Origin: Gryllotalpicola ginsengisoli DSM 22003
GTDB taxonomy: Bacteria; Actinomycetota; Actinomycetes; Actinomycetales; Microbacteriaceae
Direction: 5' to 3'
Length of the DNA stretch: 64,000 nt
Assembly: GCF_000419445.1 (NCBI RefSeq)
Contig: NZ_AULK01000004.1
Location: 234,686 to 298,685 of the forward strand
Within the stretch, counting starts at the first letter, position 1, and every line of letters begins with the position of its first letter. The notes below the pieces were generated by a model. That model was not told the DNA's origin. It was given only the letters and a program-made list of their open reading frames with translations, and did not search any database. Of the stretch, positions 8,543 through 16,884 are shown in pieces. A program made the position numbers and the translations under genes.

Positions 8543-8625
8543 ATCGTGGCAGAGCTCGCGCTGCGGTAGGTGGACCGACCGCTACGGGCGGCTCGCGAGG
8601 CACCCGCCGCGTCGCGTGCCTCGCA

Positions 8626-8703
8626 GCGAAAATCCCAAGACGCAGGATCGGGAGGAACTATCTCGCAGGAGTTCCTCCGTAGCGTGCGTTTTGGGATTTT
8701 CGC
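8626..8703. terminator. Large imperfect hairpin downstream of hemD
   Basis: Arms at 8626-8659 and 8670-8703 are 34 bases each around a 10-base loop. They pair over GCGAAAATCCCAA, then ACGCA, then after a 6x6 internal bulge over GGAGGAACT. Position (85 bases past the hemD stop, minus strand) suggests a transcription terminator for the hemE-to-hemD run. There is no poly-T tail, so it could instead be a mobile-element remnant. Confidence 0.55.
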
Positions 8704-8722
8704 GACGGGGGGCCGGGGCGCA

Positions 8723-8753
8723 GGTCTCCATTCACGCTGCGCGTGAGTCGACC
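8723..8753. repeat. Dispersed family-A palindromic repeat, right boundary of island
   Basis: Starts GGTCTCCATTCACGC and ends GTGAGTCGACC. It is identical in reverse complement to 7335-7365. The pair bounds the 1.36-kb GNAT/hypothetical island between hemD and hemB. Confidence 0.85.
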
Positions 8754-8787
8754 AGCGGACGGCAACCGCCCCGCGGCGCAGCAGCCC

Positions 8788-9597
8788 CTACAGCTCCACC
8801 CGCGAGGCCTGCACCACCGCGTCGATCAGGGAGTCGGCCGAGCGCTCGGCGGCGATCAAGTCGACCTTCAGCCCGTAGCCGCGGGCGTCGCGCGCGGTCT
8901 GCGGCCCGATCGCGGCGATCAGCGTCCCCTCGGGAATGGGCGCCAGCTGCTCGGCCACCTGCTGCGCCACCGAGCCTGAGGTCACGAGGATCGCGTTCAC
9001 CCGCCCGGCCCGCACGTCGTCGATGATCTTCTGGTCGACCGGCACCCCGACCGTGCGATAGGCGACGACCGCGTCCACGTGGTGGCCCAGCCGGGCGAGG
9101 CCCTCGGTCAGCAGCGGCTTCGCGATCTCCGAGCGCAGGGTCAGCACCTTGAGCGGAACCTCGCCGCCCGTGGCCTCGTTCCACTCCTCGAGCAGCCCGC
9201 GCGCGGAGTTGTCGCCGTCGGGCACCAGGTCGACCCGGTAGCCGGCCGCACTGAGCGCCGCGGCCGTGGTCTCGCCGACGGCGGCCACGCGGGTCTGCGG
9301 CGGAATCGCCGCCCGGTAGGTCGACAGCACGTCGACGGTGGTGGCGCTCGTGACCGTCACCCAGTCGTACTCCCCGGCGGCGAGCCGCCCGAGCGCCGCC
9401 TGCAACCCCTCGAGATCGGCCGACGGCGCGAAGTTGATCATCGGCGCCACCACCGGCTGGGCGCCCTGCGCGCGCAGGTCGGCGGCGACCGTGTCGCCCC
9501 ACGGCCCGCCGCGCGGAACCAGCACGCGCCAGCCCGTCAGCGGCTTCTCCGGCTTCTCGCGCCGCTCCGGCTGACCCAGGTGCCAGTCCCCGTTCAT
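8788..9597 (-). CDS. hemD: Uroporphyrinogen-III synthase
   Basis: 269 residues. HemD closes and inverts ring D of hydroxymethylbilane to give uroporphyrinogen III. The family is poorly conserved; visible features are the two-lobed pattern, VTVTSATTVDVL in lobe 1 and ILVTSGSVAQQVAEQL with IAAIGPQTARDARGYGLKVDLIA in lobe 2, the most conserved stretch. The ATG at 9597 overlaps the hemC stop by four bases. The first 20 residues are charged and precede the domain start at GWRVLVPRGG. The identity is supported strongly by gene order. Confidence 0.92.
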   Translation of the reverse strand: MNGDWHLGQPERREKPEKPLTGWRVLVPRGGPWGDTVAADLRAQGAQPVVAPMINFAPSADLEGLQAALGRLAAGEYDWVTVTSATTVDVLSTYRAAIPPQTRVAAVGETTAAALSAAGYRVDLVPDGDNSARGLLEEWNEATGGEVPLKVLTLRSEIAKPLLTEGLARLGHHVDAVVAYRTVGVPVDQKIIDDVRAGRVNAILVTSGSVAQQVAEQLAPIPEGTLIAAIGPQTARDARGYGLKVDLIAAERSADSLIDAVVQASRVEL

Positions 9598-10556
9598 GCG
9601 AGCTCCTTCGCGCCGGCCGCGAGCAGCTCGTCGACGGCCCGCTGGGCGACCTCGTCGGCGCCGGCGAGCAGGTCGAACTTCGACGTCGAGTCGAGCACCG
9701 TCGCGTGGTTGGCGGTGAGCTTTCGCGACCCGTCGAGCGCGTACACGCTCGCGGTCAGGAACAGCATGCCGTCGTCGACGATCGCGCTGGTCGCGACGGG
9801 AGCCGCGCATCCCGCCTCGAGCCCCGCGAGCACGGCCCGCTCGGCGACGACGTTCGCGTGCGTGGTGGCGTGGTCGACCGCGTCGAGCGCCTTCAGCAGG
9901 GCGCGGCGCACGTCCGCGCGAGATCCATCGGATGCCGCATCCGTACGCACCTCGAGCGCGAGCGCCCCCTGCCCGGGCGCCGTCGGCCAGTCGGCGAGCG
10001 CGAACCGCTCGGAGACCGCGTCGGCCTTGCCGAGCCGGTCGATGCCCGCGGCGGCGAGGATGACCGCATCGAGCTCGCCCGCGGCGACCTTGCCCATGCG
10101 GGTGTCGATGTTGCCGCGCAGGTCGGGCGCCACCTCGAGGTCGGGCCGTGCGGCGCGCAGCTCGGCGATGCGCCGGGGCGACCCGGTGCCGACGACCGCG
10201 CCGGCGGGCAGCTCGGCGAGGGTGAGCCCGTCGCGGGCGACGAGCACGTCGCGCGCGTCGGCGCGCTTGGGGATCGCCCCGATCTTCAGCCCCGGGTACG
10301 GCGCAGTCGGCAGGTCCTTGAGGGAGTGCACGACCACGTCGACCTCGCCGGCCACGAGCGCCTCGCGCAGCGCGGAGGCGAACACCCCCGTGCCGCCGAG
10401 GCTCGCGAGGTTGGCGGTGGACGTGTCGCCCTGCGTCGTCACCGTGACGAGCTCGATCTCGAGCCCGGCCGCCCGGCCGAGCGCCTTCGCGATCTGCTGC
10501 GTCTGCGCCAGCGCGAGCGCGCTGCCGCGGGTGCCGACACGGAGCGTGCCGGCCAT
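9594..10556 (-). CDS. hemC: Hydroxymethylbilane synthase (porphobilinogen deaminase)
   Basis: 320 residues. It polymerises four porphobilinogens into hydroxymethylbilane. Landmarks are LRVGTRGSALALAQTQ at the N-terminus, the VHSLKDLPT motif, RRIAELRAARPDLEV with substrate-binding arginines, RGNIDTRMGK, and the dipyrromethane cofactor cysteine in LEAGCAAPV. All key residues appear present. The start codon shares one base with the hemH stop (TGATG) and the stop overlaps hemD by four bases, so hemH, hemC and hemD form a tightly coupled unit. Confidence 0.97.
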   Translation of the reverse strand: MAGTLRVGTRGSALALAQTQQIAKALGRAAGLEIELVTVTTQGDTSTANLASLGGTGVFASALREALVAGEVDVVVHSLKDLPTAPYPGLKIGAIPKRADARDVLVARDGLTLAELPAGAVVGTGSPRRIAELRAARPDLEVAPDLRGNIDTRMGKVAAGELDAVILAAAGIDRLGKADAVSERFALADWPTAPGQGALALEVRTDAASDGSRADVRRALLKALDAVDHATTHANVVAERAVLAGLEAGCAAPVATSAIVDDGMLFLTASVYALDGSRKLTANHATVLDSTSKFDLLAGADEVAQRAVDELLAAGAKELA

Positions 10557-11674
10557 CAGGCGGTCGCCTCGACCGTCTCGCTCGGAGGAGTGGGGGCGGT
10601 AGGGGCGGCAGGGGCGGAGCCCGGCTGCGCCGGATCGCGGTAGGTGCCCACCGTCTCGTGGTCGGGCCACGGGCCGAGGTCGGTCAGGTGCGGGCGCTCC
10701 TCGGCCGGGGTGTCGTTCAGGCGCTCCTCGATCAGGTCGACGAGACCGGCGACGAAGGCCGGGTGCACCCCGGGGGTCGGCACGCGCACGAAGCCGAGGC
10801 CGGCCTCCTCCGCGGTCGCCTTCGCCTCGTTGTCGAGGTCCCAGAGCACCTCCATGTGGTCGCTGACGAAGCCGAACGGCACCACGACGACGGCCTTCGC
10901 CTCGCCCCGGTCGGCGAGGCCGGTGATGAAGTCGTTGATGTCGGGCTCGAGCCACGGCACCCGCGGGTCTCCGGAGCGGGACTGGTAGACGAGCGACCAG
11001 GCGACGCCCGGTGCGGCGAGCTCGCGGATCTTCTCGGCGACGGCCAGGTGCTGCGCCTCATATGCGCCGTGCTCGCCGAACTCGGGGCCCGACGCCTTCG
11101 CGGCGGCCGTGGGGATCGAGTGGGTGGAGAAGAGAATACGGATGTCGGAGCTGCCGTAGCCCGCATCCGTCAGCGTCTTCACGCCGGACTTGACGCCCTC
11201 GACCAGCGGCATGACGAAGCCGGGGTGGTCGAAGTACTCGCGGATGCGGTCGATGGACGCCGTGTCGGTCAGGCCGTTGTCGAGCAGCGCCTTCTCGAAG
11301 TCCTCGCGGTACTGCCCGACGCCCGAGTAGCTCGTGTAGGCGCTCGTGACGAGCCCGAGCAGGCGGGTGTGGCCGTTCGCGGCGGCCTCGGCGACGACGT
11401 CCTTGAAGTACGGCGCCCAGTTGCGGTTGCCCCAGTACACCGGCAGGTCGATGCCGCGCTTGGAGAGCTCGGCTTCGAGGGCGGCCTTGAGCGCGCGGTT
11501 CTGGGAGTTGATCGGGCTCACGCCGCCGAAGTGGCGGTAGTGGTGCGCGACCTCCTCGAGGCGCTCGTCGGGCACGCCGCGGCCGGCCGTGACGTTGCGC
11601 AGGAACGGGATGACGTCGTCTTGGCCCTCCGGGCCGCCGAAACTCGACAGCAGGACCGCGTCGTATGTCGTCAA
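10556..11674 (-). CDS. hemH: Coproporphyrin III ferrochelatase
   Basis: 372 residues from a TTG at 11674 that overlaps the hemQ stop (TTGA). This start gives the family's normal N-terminus TYDAVLLSSFGGPEGQDDV. The iron-site His is in LFSTHSIPTAA and the acidic partner lies in SDHMEVLWDLDNEA. Because hemQ is adjacent, the substrate is expected to be coproporphyrin III rather than protoporphyrin IX, as known for Actinobacteria (alternative name cpfC). The C-terminal 25 residues are an Ala/Pro/Thr-rich tail outside the domain. Confidence 0.95.
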   Translation of the reverse strand: MTTYDAVLLSSFGGPEGQDDVIPFLRNVTAGRGVPDERLEEVAHHYRHFGGVSPINSQNRALKAALEAELSKRGIDLPVYWGNRNWAPYFKDVVAEAAANGHTRLLGLVTSAYTSYSGVGQYREDFEKALLDNGLTDTASIDRIREYFDHPGFVMPLVEGVKSGVKTLTDAGYGSSDIRILFSTHSIPTAAAKASGPEFGEHGAYEAQHLAVAEKIRELAAPGVAWSLVYQSRSGDPRVPWLEPDINDFITGLADRGEAKAVVVVPFGFVSDHMEVLWDLDNEAKATAEEAGLGFVRVPTPGVHPAFVAGLVDLIEERLNDTPAEERPHLTDLGPWPDHETVGTYRDPAQPGSAPAAPTAPTPPSETVEATA

Positions 11675-12414
11675 CGTATGACCTCCGGGATCTCGGCCGT
11701 CGCGATGCGCCGGCCGGTGTAGAACGGCACCTCTTCGCGCACGTGCAGACGGGCTTCGGTGTACCGAAGCTCGCGCATCATGTCGACGAGGTCGTGAAGC
11801 TCGTCCGCCTCCATCGGCAGCAGCCACTCGTAGTCGCCGAGCGCGAACGCGGCGACCGTGTTGGCGAGCACGCCCGTAAAGGCCGCGCCCTTGCGGCCGT
11901 GGTCCGCGAGCATGCGCCGGCGGTCCTCATCGGGGAGCAGATACCAGTCGTAGCTGCGGTTGAAGGGGTAGACGGTGATCCACGCCTTGGCGTCCTTGCC
12001 GCGGAGGAATCCCGGGATGTGGGCCTTGTTGAACTCGGCGGCGCGGTGCACGCCCATCGCGTTCCAGACCGGGTGCAGGTGCTTGAGCAGCGCGGTGCGG
12101 CGCAGCTCGCGGGCGACTTCCTGCAGCGTCTCGGGCTGCGGCCCCCAGATCCAGAACATCAGGTCGGCGTCGGCCTTGAACCCGCTGACGTCGTAGAAGC
12201 CGCGCAGGGTGACGCCCTTCGCGGCGGCCCGGGCCACCGCCTGGTCGAGCTCGACGACGCCCTCCGGGCCCGCGACGTCGACGGCCTCGCCGCTGCGGAA
12301 GTGGTCGCGGCGCAGGACGACCCACAGGGTGTAGCCGTCGGGCTGGGGCTGGTCGGAGGTCGGGTCGACGTCGGAGGGTGCGGCCGCTGCCTGGTCGGCA
12401 GCCGAGTTCGTCAT
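11671..12414 (-). CDS. hemQ: Coproheme decarboxylase (HemQ/ChdC)
   Basis: 247 residues of the chlorite-dismutase-like family. It oxidatively removes two propionates from coproheme to give haem b, the last step of the coproporphyrin-dependent branch. Visible are LRGFYDVSGFKADADLMFW, WITVYPFNRSYDWYLLP with the catalytic-type Tyr, and GDYEWLLPMEADELHDLVDMMRELR at the C-terminus. An Ala/Asp/Pro-rich N-terminus (residues 1-27) precedes the fold. The ATG at 12414 has GGAAG just upstream. The stop overlaps the hemH TTG by four bases. Confidence 0.96.
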   Translation of the reverse strand: MTNSAADQAAAAPSDVDPTSDQPQPDGYTLWVVLRRDHFRSGEAVDVAGPEGVVELDQAVARAAAKGVTLRGFYDVSGFKADADLMFWIWGPQPETLQEVARELRRTALLKHLHPVWNAMGVHRAAEFNKAHIPGFLRGKDAKAWITVYPFNRSYDWYLLPDEDRRRMLADHGRKGAAFTGVLANTVAAFALGDYEWLLPMEADELHDLVDMMRELRYTEARLHVREEVPFYTGRRIATAEIPEVIR

Positions 12415-12560
12415 GGCTTCCAGTTTCGCCTCTCTTGCGCCCGGCGCAAAAATCGAGACCGCCGCCCGGGCATCACATTCGGGTAACTCTGCGTGCGCGC
12501 TCAGCGAACCCGAGGCATCCGTCGAATAAATGCGCACACCGCCTGGTTACCACCTACGTT

Positions 12561-12857
12561 ATGACCTCTGAACGCACCTCAGGCGCCGCGGCCGGCACCC
12601 CCCGCCGCAGCCGTCGGCGCAAGAAGACCGAATTCGTCGAGCACCTGAGCGGCGAAGAGCAGATGCTGATCACGTTCCCGTGGAGCAAGAGCCTGACCGC
12701 CGCCGAACGCGCCGAGTTCGCCGAGTCGCTCGCCCATCACCCGAGCTCCTTCAGCAACGCGCAACTCGAGGCGCTGATCCTGTCCTGGAAGCGCCGCGCC
12801 CAGCTCGCCCAGGCGCGCAAGTCGGCGGAGTCGACCGGCGCGACGCGCGCCGCGTAG
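12561..12857 (+). CDS. Small conserved hypothetical protein
   Basis: 98 residues from ATG at 12561. Very basic at residues 12-24 (RRSRRRKK), then a predicted helical region with SKSLTAAERAEFAESL and NAQLEALILSWKRRAQLAQARK. No membrane segment. It lies on the opposite strand within the haem cluster, between hemQ and the DUF3618 gene. Size and charge would fit a nucleic-acid-associated protein, but the family is not recognised. Confidence 0.65.
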   Translation: MTSERTSGAAAGTPRRSRRRKKTEFVEHLSGEEQMLITFPWSKSLTAAERAEFAESLAHHPSSFSNAQLEALILSWKRRAQLAQARKSAESTGATRAA

Positions 12858-12894
12858 GACCCGCCCGCGTAGGACCTGCCCGCGTAGGACCCGC
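12851..12894. repeat. 15-bp tandem repeat over the stop codon
   Basis: Three copies of CGCGTAGGACC[C/T]GCC at 12851-12865, 12866-12880 and 12881-12894. The TAG of the first copy is the stop codon of the small gene before it; the rest fills the gap to the DUF3618 gene. Confidence 0.7.
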
Positions 12895-12914
12895 AAAGAA
12901 ACGCGCGCCTACGC

Positions 12915-13142
12915 CTAGCGGCGCTTGACGATGGCCAGCACGCCGAGCGCGACAAGCCCCGCCGCCACCGTGCCCGCTGTTCCCACCACGGCGTAGAACT
13001 TCTGCGGCGCCTCCGCCTTGAAGCGGCGGATGCGCTTGGGCACGTTGATCTTGTCCTCGAACTCGGAGAGCGCGGCCACGAGCTCGGCGCGGGCGCGCTG
13101 CACCTCCGCGGTCGGGGTCTTCTTTCCCGTCTCAGAAGTCAT
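12915..13142 (-). CDS. DUF3618 family membrane-anchored protein
   Basis: 75 residues. The N-terminal part (residues 12-45) is the charged helix QRARAELVAALSEFEDKINV followed by PKRIRRFK, the DUF3618 signature. It is followed by one transmembrane helix, GTAGTVAAGLVALGVLAIV, and a KRR end, so the N-terminus probably faces the cytosol. It overlaps the upstream holin-like gene by 11 bases. The three-gene set YtxH-like, holin-like and DUF3618 is common in Actinobacteria and thought to act at the envelope; the role is not established. Confidence 0.85.
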   Translation of the reverse strand: MTSETGKKTPTAEVQRARAELVAALSEFEDKINVPKRIRRFKAEAPQKFYAVVGTAGTVAAGLVALGVLAIVKRR

Positions 13143-13524
13143 AGTCGCCCACTCCCCTCACGGCGTCGACGTCGCTCTTGACGCTGGTGATCGTCTGCTC
13201 GGGCGCAGCCGAGCCGATCCGCTTGAAGAACGTGATGCCGATGATGACAAGCACGGCGATCACGACGACCATGATCCCGGCCACGATCAGCGCCGCCGCC
13301 CAGGGGGGCACGATCAGGCAGAACGCAAGGATCGCCGCCGTGACGAGCACCGGCACCAGCAGCAGCACGATGACGAGAGCGGCACCGAACATCGCCGCAC
13401 CGAAGGCGGCGTTCTTCGCCTTGACCGACAGTTCGGCCTTGAGCTGGTTCAGCTCGGCCTTGAGCAGGCCGATGAACAGCTGCGGCAGTTCGCTGACGAG
13501 CTCGACGAGGGAACGGGAGGCCAT
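13132..13524 (-). CDS. Phage holin family protein (Actinobacterial Holin-X type)
   Basis: 130 residues. An amphipathic N-terminus SLVELVSELPQLFIGLLKAE with LNQLKAELSVKAKN, then two long transmembrane helices (about 41-70 and 75-102), then a soluble tail, fit Pfam Phage_holin_3_6. Despite the name these chromosomal genes are not lytic cassettes; no phage genes are nearby. Expected in the inner membrane. It lies 14 bases after the YtxH-like gene and overlaps the DUF3618 gene, so the three are one transcript. Confidence 0.85.
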   Translation of the reverse strand: MASRSLVELVSELPQLFIGLLKAELNQLKAELSVKAKNAAFGAAMFGAALVIVLLLVPVLVTAAILAFCLIVPPWAAALIVAGIMVVVIAVLVIIGITFFKRIGSAAPEQTITSVKSDVDAVRGVGDYDF

Positions 13525-13538
13525 CGATCGCGCTCCTA

Positions 13539-14009
13539 CTAGTCGCCGCTGCCGCTGGCGCCGCCGTTGCTGGCGCTGTCGTTAGTGGCGCTGTCGTTGC
13601 TGGCGCTGTCGTTGGTCGCCTTGAATTCGGATGCGAGCGGGTCGCCCTCGGTCTTGGAGGCGTCGGTCTTCGACGCACCCGAGGTGCCGGGCGGCGTCTG
13701 CGCCGGGTTCTCGACCGTGCCCGACGGGGACTCCGGCTTCCGGGCGGACTTCTTGGCCGAGACCTTCTCCTGCACGACGTTGATGGCGCCGGTGGCTGCC
13801 TTGCGGGCGGTGTCGAATACCGCGCCCGGAATATCGCCGACCCGCTCCGCGGCGAAGTCCTGTGCGGCGTGCACCTGCTTCTGGATGCCGGGGCTCTGCC
13901 ACACCTTGTTGGCGGCGCCGGCGATCTGCTCGTACCGCTTTCGGCCGGCCCGGGAGCCGAGGACGTATCCCACCCCGAGTCCGACCACGAAAAGAAGCTT
14001 GCCCTTCAT
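13539..14009 (-). CDS. YtxH-like small membrane protein with repetitive tail
   Basis: 156 residues from ATG at 14009 (GGGG upstream). The N-terminus MKGKLLFVVGLGVGYVLGSR followed by AGRKRYEQI is the classic YtxH-type glycine-rich single membrane segment followed by a basic helix. Residues 30-90 are amphipathic helices, and the remainder is Ser/Thr/Asp/Asn-rich. The end, NDSASNDSATNDSAS, is written by a 15-bp tandem repeat at 13566-13610, so length may vary between strains. A GTG at 14066 in frame would add 19 residues rich in ESQ and would overlap the hemY stop; the shorter start fits the family. Confidence 0.75.
   Translation of the reverse strand: MKGKLLFVVGLGVGYVLGSRAGRKRYEQIAGAANKVWQSPGIQKQVHAAQDFAAERVGDIPGAVFDTARKAATGAINVVQEKVSAKKSARKPESPSGTVENPAQTPPGTSGASKTDASKTEGDPLASEFKATNDSASNDSATNDSASNGGASGSGD
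13566..13610. repeat. 15-bp in-frame tandem repeat in the YtxH-like gene
   Basis: Three copies of GTT[G/A][C/G]TGGCGCTGTC (13566-13580, 13581-13595, 13596-13610) encode the repeated NDSA[S/T] units. The 15-bp length keeps the frame when copies are gained or lost. Confidence 0.75.
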
Positions 14010-14062
14010 TCGGTACCCCGCAATCTCTGCAATCTCTTGCGATTCGGCCTTTTGCGATTCGG

Positions 14063-15559
14063 TCACGATTCGGTCAATGAACGCCAGCGTAGCCCACGCA
14101 GGCGGGCCGCCGCCTCCTTCGCATGCGGAATGACCGATGCCATCCCCGTACCCGCGACCCAGCCTCCCGTAACCTCGATCGCGTCTTCTGCGGCGACCGC
14201 GTCGCGCAGGGCGGCCAGCCGCTCACGCTGCCCGACAGCGGCCAGCGGCTGCGCGTTGCTCCAGGAGGTGCGGGCGAACCCCACCACCTCGGATTCCGAA
14301 AGAGGAATATTCAGTAGCGCGGATGCGTCGGCGACGGCCCGCGCACGCAGCTTCGCGTCCGACCAGGTCGGCGTCTCGCTCTCTCGCCCGGCCCTGCCAT
14401 ACGAGAGCCGCACGACGTGCCGCCCGGCCGGCAGCTGCTCGGCCAGCCACCCCCACTTGGCGCTGACGTGCGTGAGCGCCTTGGCCGTGGCGAACTCCGG
14501 ATCGACACGGTCGCTGACGAGCAGGCCGGTGCCGCGCGGCGCCGCGTCGAGGGCCGGGGCGTCCAGCACGAGCGTGGCGAGCTCGACGCTGGTCGCGGGC
14601 GGCCAGGCCGCGTCGGCGGCAGCGGCGAGCGCCGGCGAGACGGATGCGAGCAGCGGCAGCGCCTCGGCGGACGGCGCGTCGATCAGCACCGCGTCCGCCT
14701 CGAGCGGCTCCTCCTCCCCCGCCACGTGCACGAGGTAGCGCCCTTCGAGCCCAACCACGCGCGCGCCGGTGCGGATCACGGCGCCGCGGCGCGAGGCATC
14801 CGTCGCCAGTGCGTCGGCGAGCCGCCACATGCCGCCGCGGATCCCGCCCACGGCCGACCCGGCCTTGCTCGGTCCGCCGGCGCGCAGCGCCGCGACGGCC
14901 CCCGAGAGCGAGCCCTCGCGGGTGAGCGCGGGGTTCAGCCCCGGCGCGGCGACGGCCACGTCGAGCTGGTCGGGCGCCGCCGAATAGACGCCGGTCGTCA
15001 CGGGGGCGACGAGGTCGTCGAGCACGGCGCGGCCCATGCGGCGCTCGACGAGGCGGGCGAGGTTGCGCTCCTGGCCGATCTTCAGGGGCGGCAGCACGCG
15101 GTCGAGGTAGGCGCGCAGCGCGCCGCGCCATCCGATCGCCGCGATCACGTCCGCCGCGAGCGGCGACGACGGGATGCCCAGCATGCCGCCCTTCGGCGCG
15201 GGCACCGCGCGGCCGGGCAGCTGCAGCCAGGCGCCGGCCGGGTTCGGGGTGACGACCTCGTCGGAGAGGCCCAGCTCGTCGAGGTAGCCGGCGACGTGGC
15301 CGCCGCGCGTGGCGAAGCTTTCGGCGCCGGCGTCGACGCGCAGCGAGCTGCCGTCGGCGAGCTCGAGGTCGAGCGGGGCGACCGATCCGCCGAGTCGATC
15401 GGATGCCTCGAGCAGCGTGACCTCGAATCCGGGCCGGGCCAGTTCCCTGGCCGCCACCAGGCCGCCGATGCCGCCGCCGACGATGACGACGCGGGTCGGG
15501 TTGTCGTAGATCAGGTGGTCGAGGGCCTCGTGGGCATCTGCAGCCTCGGAGTCGGTCAC
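14063..15559 (-). CDS. hemY: Coproporphyrinogen III oxidase (HemY/HemG family)
   Basis: 498 residues. This FAD-dependent oxidase removes six electrons from the porphyrinogen; in Actinobacteria with HemQ the physiological substrate is coproporphyrinogen III (cgoX). The dinucleotide motif [18 protein letters not shown] is at about residues 24-41, followed by [10 protein letters not shown] and the [12 protein letters not shown] block. The C-terminal FAD motif reads [18 protein letters not shown]. The GTG start at 15559 overlaps the hemE stop by four bases. The older label protoporphyrinogen oxidase would also be applied by many tools. Confidence 0.95.
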   Translation of the reverse strand: MTDSEAADAHEALDHLIYDNPTRVVIVGGGIGGLVAARELARPGFEVTLLEASDRLGGSVAPLDLELADGSSLRVDAGAESFATRGGHVAGYLDELGLSDEVVTPNPAGAWLQLPGRAVPAPKGGMLGIPSSPLAADVIAAIGWRGALRAYLDRVLPPLKIGQERNLARLVERRMGRAVLDDLVAPVTTGVYSAAPDQLDVAVAAPGLNPALTREGSLSGAVAALRAGGPSKAGSAVGGIRGGMWRLADALATDASRRGAVIRTGARVVGLEGRYLVHVAGEEEPLEADAVLIDAPSAEALPLLASVSPALAAAADAAWPPATSVELATLVLDAPALDAAPRGTGLLVSDRVDPEFATAKALTHVSAKWGWLAEQLPAGRHVVRLSYGRAGRESETPTWSDAKLRARAVADASALLNIPLSESEVVGFARTSWSNAQPLAAVGQRERLAALRDAVAAEDAIEVTGGWVAGTGMASVIPHAKEAAARLRGLRWRSLTES

Positions 15560-16752
15560 GGGCGGTCTCCATTCACCGGCTGCGCCGGTGAGTCGACCGG
15601 CGTGACGCGCTGCGCCGGGCGCAGTGAATGCACCAGCTCGACGATGCGGGTGAGCACCGTGGGGTCGGTCTCGGGCGGCACCCCGTGCCCGAGGTTCAGC
15701 ACGTGCGCGGGCGCCGCGTCGCCGCGGCGCAGAACGTCGCGCACGTGCGCCTCGAGCACCGGCCACGGCGCCGCGAGCAGGGCGGGGTCGATATTGCCCT
15801 GCACGGGAACACGCCCCTCGAGCCGGCGCACCGCGACGTCGAGCGGCACGCGCCAGTCCACCCCGACGACGTCGGCGCCGACGTCGCGCATGGCGGGCAG
15901 CAGCTCGCCGGTGCCGACGCCGAAGTGCACCTTCGGCACCCCGAGGTCGGCCACGTGCGACAGCGCGCGCGCCGAGGCCGGGGCCACGTGCTCGACGTAG
16001 TCGGCGAGCGACAGCGAGCCCGCCCACGAGTCGAACAGCTGCGCGGCGGATGCCCCGGCGAGCACCTGCGCGCGCAGGAACATCCCCGTGGTGTCGGCGG
16101 CCCACGCCATCAGGGCGTGCCACGCCTCCGGGTCGGCGTGCATGAGGGTGCGGGCGGCCAGATGCTCCTTCGAGGGGCCGCCCTCGACGAGATAGGCGGC
16201 GAGGGTGAACGGCGCGCCGGCGAAGCCGATCAGCGGCGTGCATCCGTCGCCGATCGCCTCGAGCCCCGCGACCGTGCGCCGCACGCCGGCGACCACCGGC
16301 TCCAGCGCGTCGAGGGTGAGCTCGGGCAGCGCGGCGACGTCGGCCGCGCTGCGCACCGGGTGCGCGAACACCGGGCCGCGCCCCGGCACGATCTCCACCT
16401 CGACGCCGGCGAGCCGCAGCGGGATGACGATGTCGCTGAAGAAGATGGCGGCGTCGACGCCGTGCCGGCGCACCGGCTGCAGGGTGATCTCCGCGGCCAG
16501 CTCGGGGTCGAGGCAGGCGTCGAGCATGGCGTGGCCCACGCGCAACTCGCGGTACTCGGGCAGCGAGCGGCCGGCCTGCCGCATGAACCACACCGGCGTC
16601 ACCTCGGGCCGCGTGCCGCGGTAGGCCGTGATCAGCGGCGAGTTCGCGGTGCGGCCGGTGACCAGGGGGTGGGCCGGGTCGAGCAGGTGGGCGGCCTGCG
16701 GATGCTGCGCGCCGGCGCCGGCGGTGCCGGAGATCCCCGTGTCAGAAGTCAC
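15556..16752 (-). CDS. hemE: Uroporphyrinogen decarboxylase
   Basis: 398 residues. It removes four carboxyl groups from uroporphyrinogen III to give coproporphyrinogen III in the cytosol. [19 protein letters not shown] is the signature with the invariant Arg, FFSDIVIPL carries the catalytic Asp, and [17 protein letters not shown] and [13 protein letters not shown] are also conserved. The GTG at 16752 follows a GAGAAT box by six bases, suggesting a leaderless start in the short divergent gap with hemA. The final residues (from about [13 protein letters not shown]) are encoded by a dispersed family-A repeat, so the normal C-terminus appears to have been replaced or extended by it. Confidence 0.97.
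   Translation of the reverse strand: MTSDTGISGTAGAGAQHPQAAHLLDPAHPLVTGRTANSPLITAYRGTRPEVTPVWFMRQAGRSLPEYRELRVGHAMLDACLDPELAAEITLQPVRRHGVDAAIFFSDIVIPLRLAGVEVEIVPGRGPVFAHPVRSAADVAALPELTLDALEPVVAGVRRTVAGLEAIGDGCTPLIGFAGAPFTLAAYLVEGGPSKEHLAARTLMHADPEAWHALMAWAADTTGMFLRAQVLAGASAAQLFDSWAGSLSLADYVEHVAPASARALSHVADLGVPKVHFGVGTGELLPAMRDVGADVVGVDWRVPLDVAVRRLEGRVPVQGNIDPALLAAPWPVLEAHVRDVLRRGDAAPAHVLNLGHGVPPETDPTVLTRIVELVHSLRPAQRVTPVDSPAQPVNGDRP
15564..15598. repeat. Family-A dispersed repeat inside the hemE 3' end
   Basis: A copy starting GGTCTCCATTCACCGG and ending GGTGAGTCGACC lies inside hemE, just before the hemE stop and hemY start. It is translated as the last residues of HemE. Other copies in this window are intergenic. 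Confidence 0.8.
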
Positions 16753-16785
16753 GCCCCGATTCTCCCAGAGCCGCCGCCGGCCCGA

Positions 16786-16829
16786 GTCCCATCCTGACCG
16801 GCAACGGCGTCCCATCCTGACCGGCAACG
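16786..16829. promoter_or_regulatory. Direct repeats in the hemA/hemE divergent promoter region
   Basis: Two exact 21-bp copies beginning GTCCCATCCTGACCGG, at 16786-16806 and 16809-16829, are 23 bases apart, about two helical turns. They lie between the divergent hemE and hemA starts and could bind a common regulator. No known motif is recognised. Confidence 0.45.
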
Positions 16830-16870
16830 CCGACGCCCCGGCACGCAGCAGGCTCCTATCCGACGCGGCG

Positions 16871-16876
16871 TAACAT
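16871..16876 (+). promoter_or_regulatory. -10 box (TAACAT) of hemA
   Basis: TAACAT ends eight bases before the GTG at 16885, no Shine-Dalgarno is present, and the alternative TTG at 16876 would overlap this box. It supports a leaderless hemA mRNA beginning at the GTG. Confidence 0.55.
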
Positions 16877-16884
16877 TGCAACCC

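Noticed and set aside
13132..13524. Prophage or lysis cassette suggested by the holin-like gene
   Set aside because: No endolysin, tail, capsid or integrase genes are nearby, and this holin-like family is a normal chromosomal membrane protein family in Actinobacteria.
14063..16591. Apparent 842-residue fusion reading through hemY and upstream
   Set aside because: The upstream part is an out-of-frame shadow of hemE. The real hemY start is the GTG at 15559 that overlaps the hemE stop.
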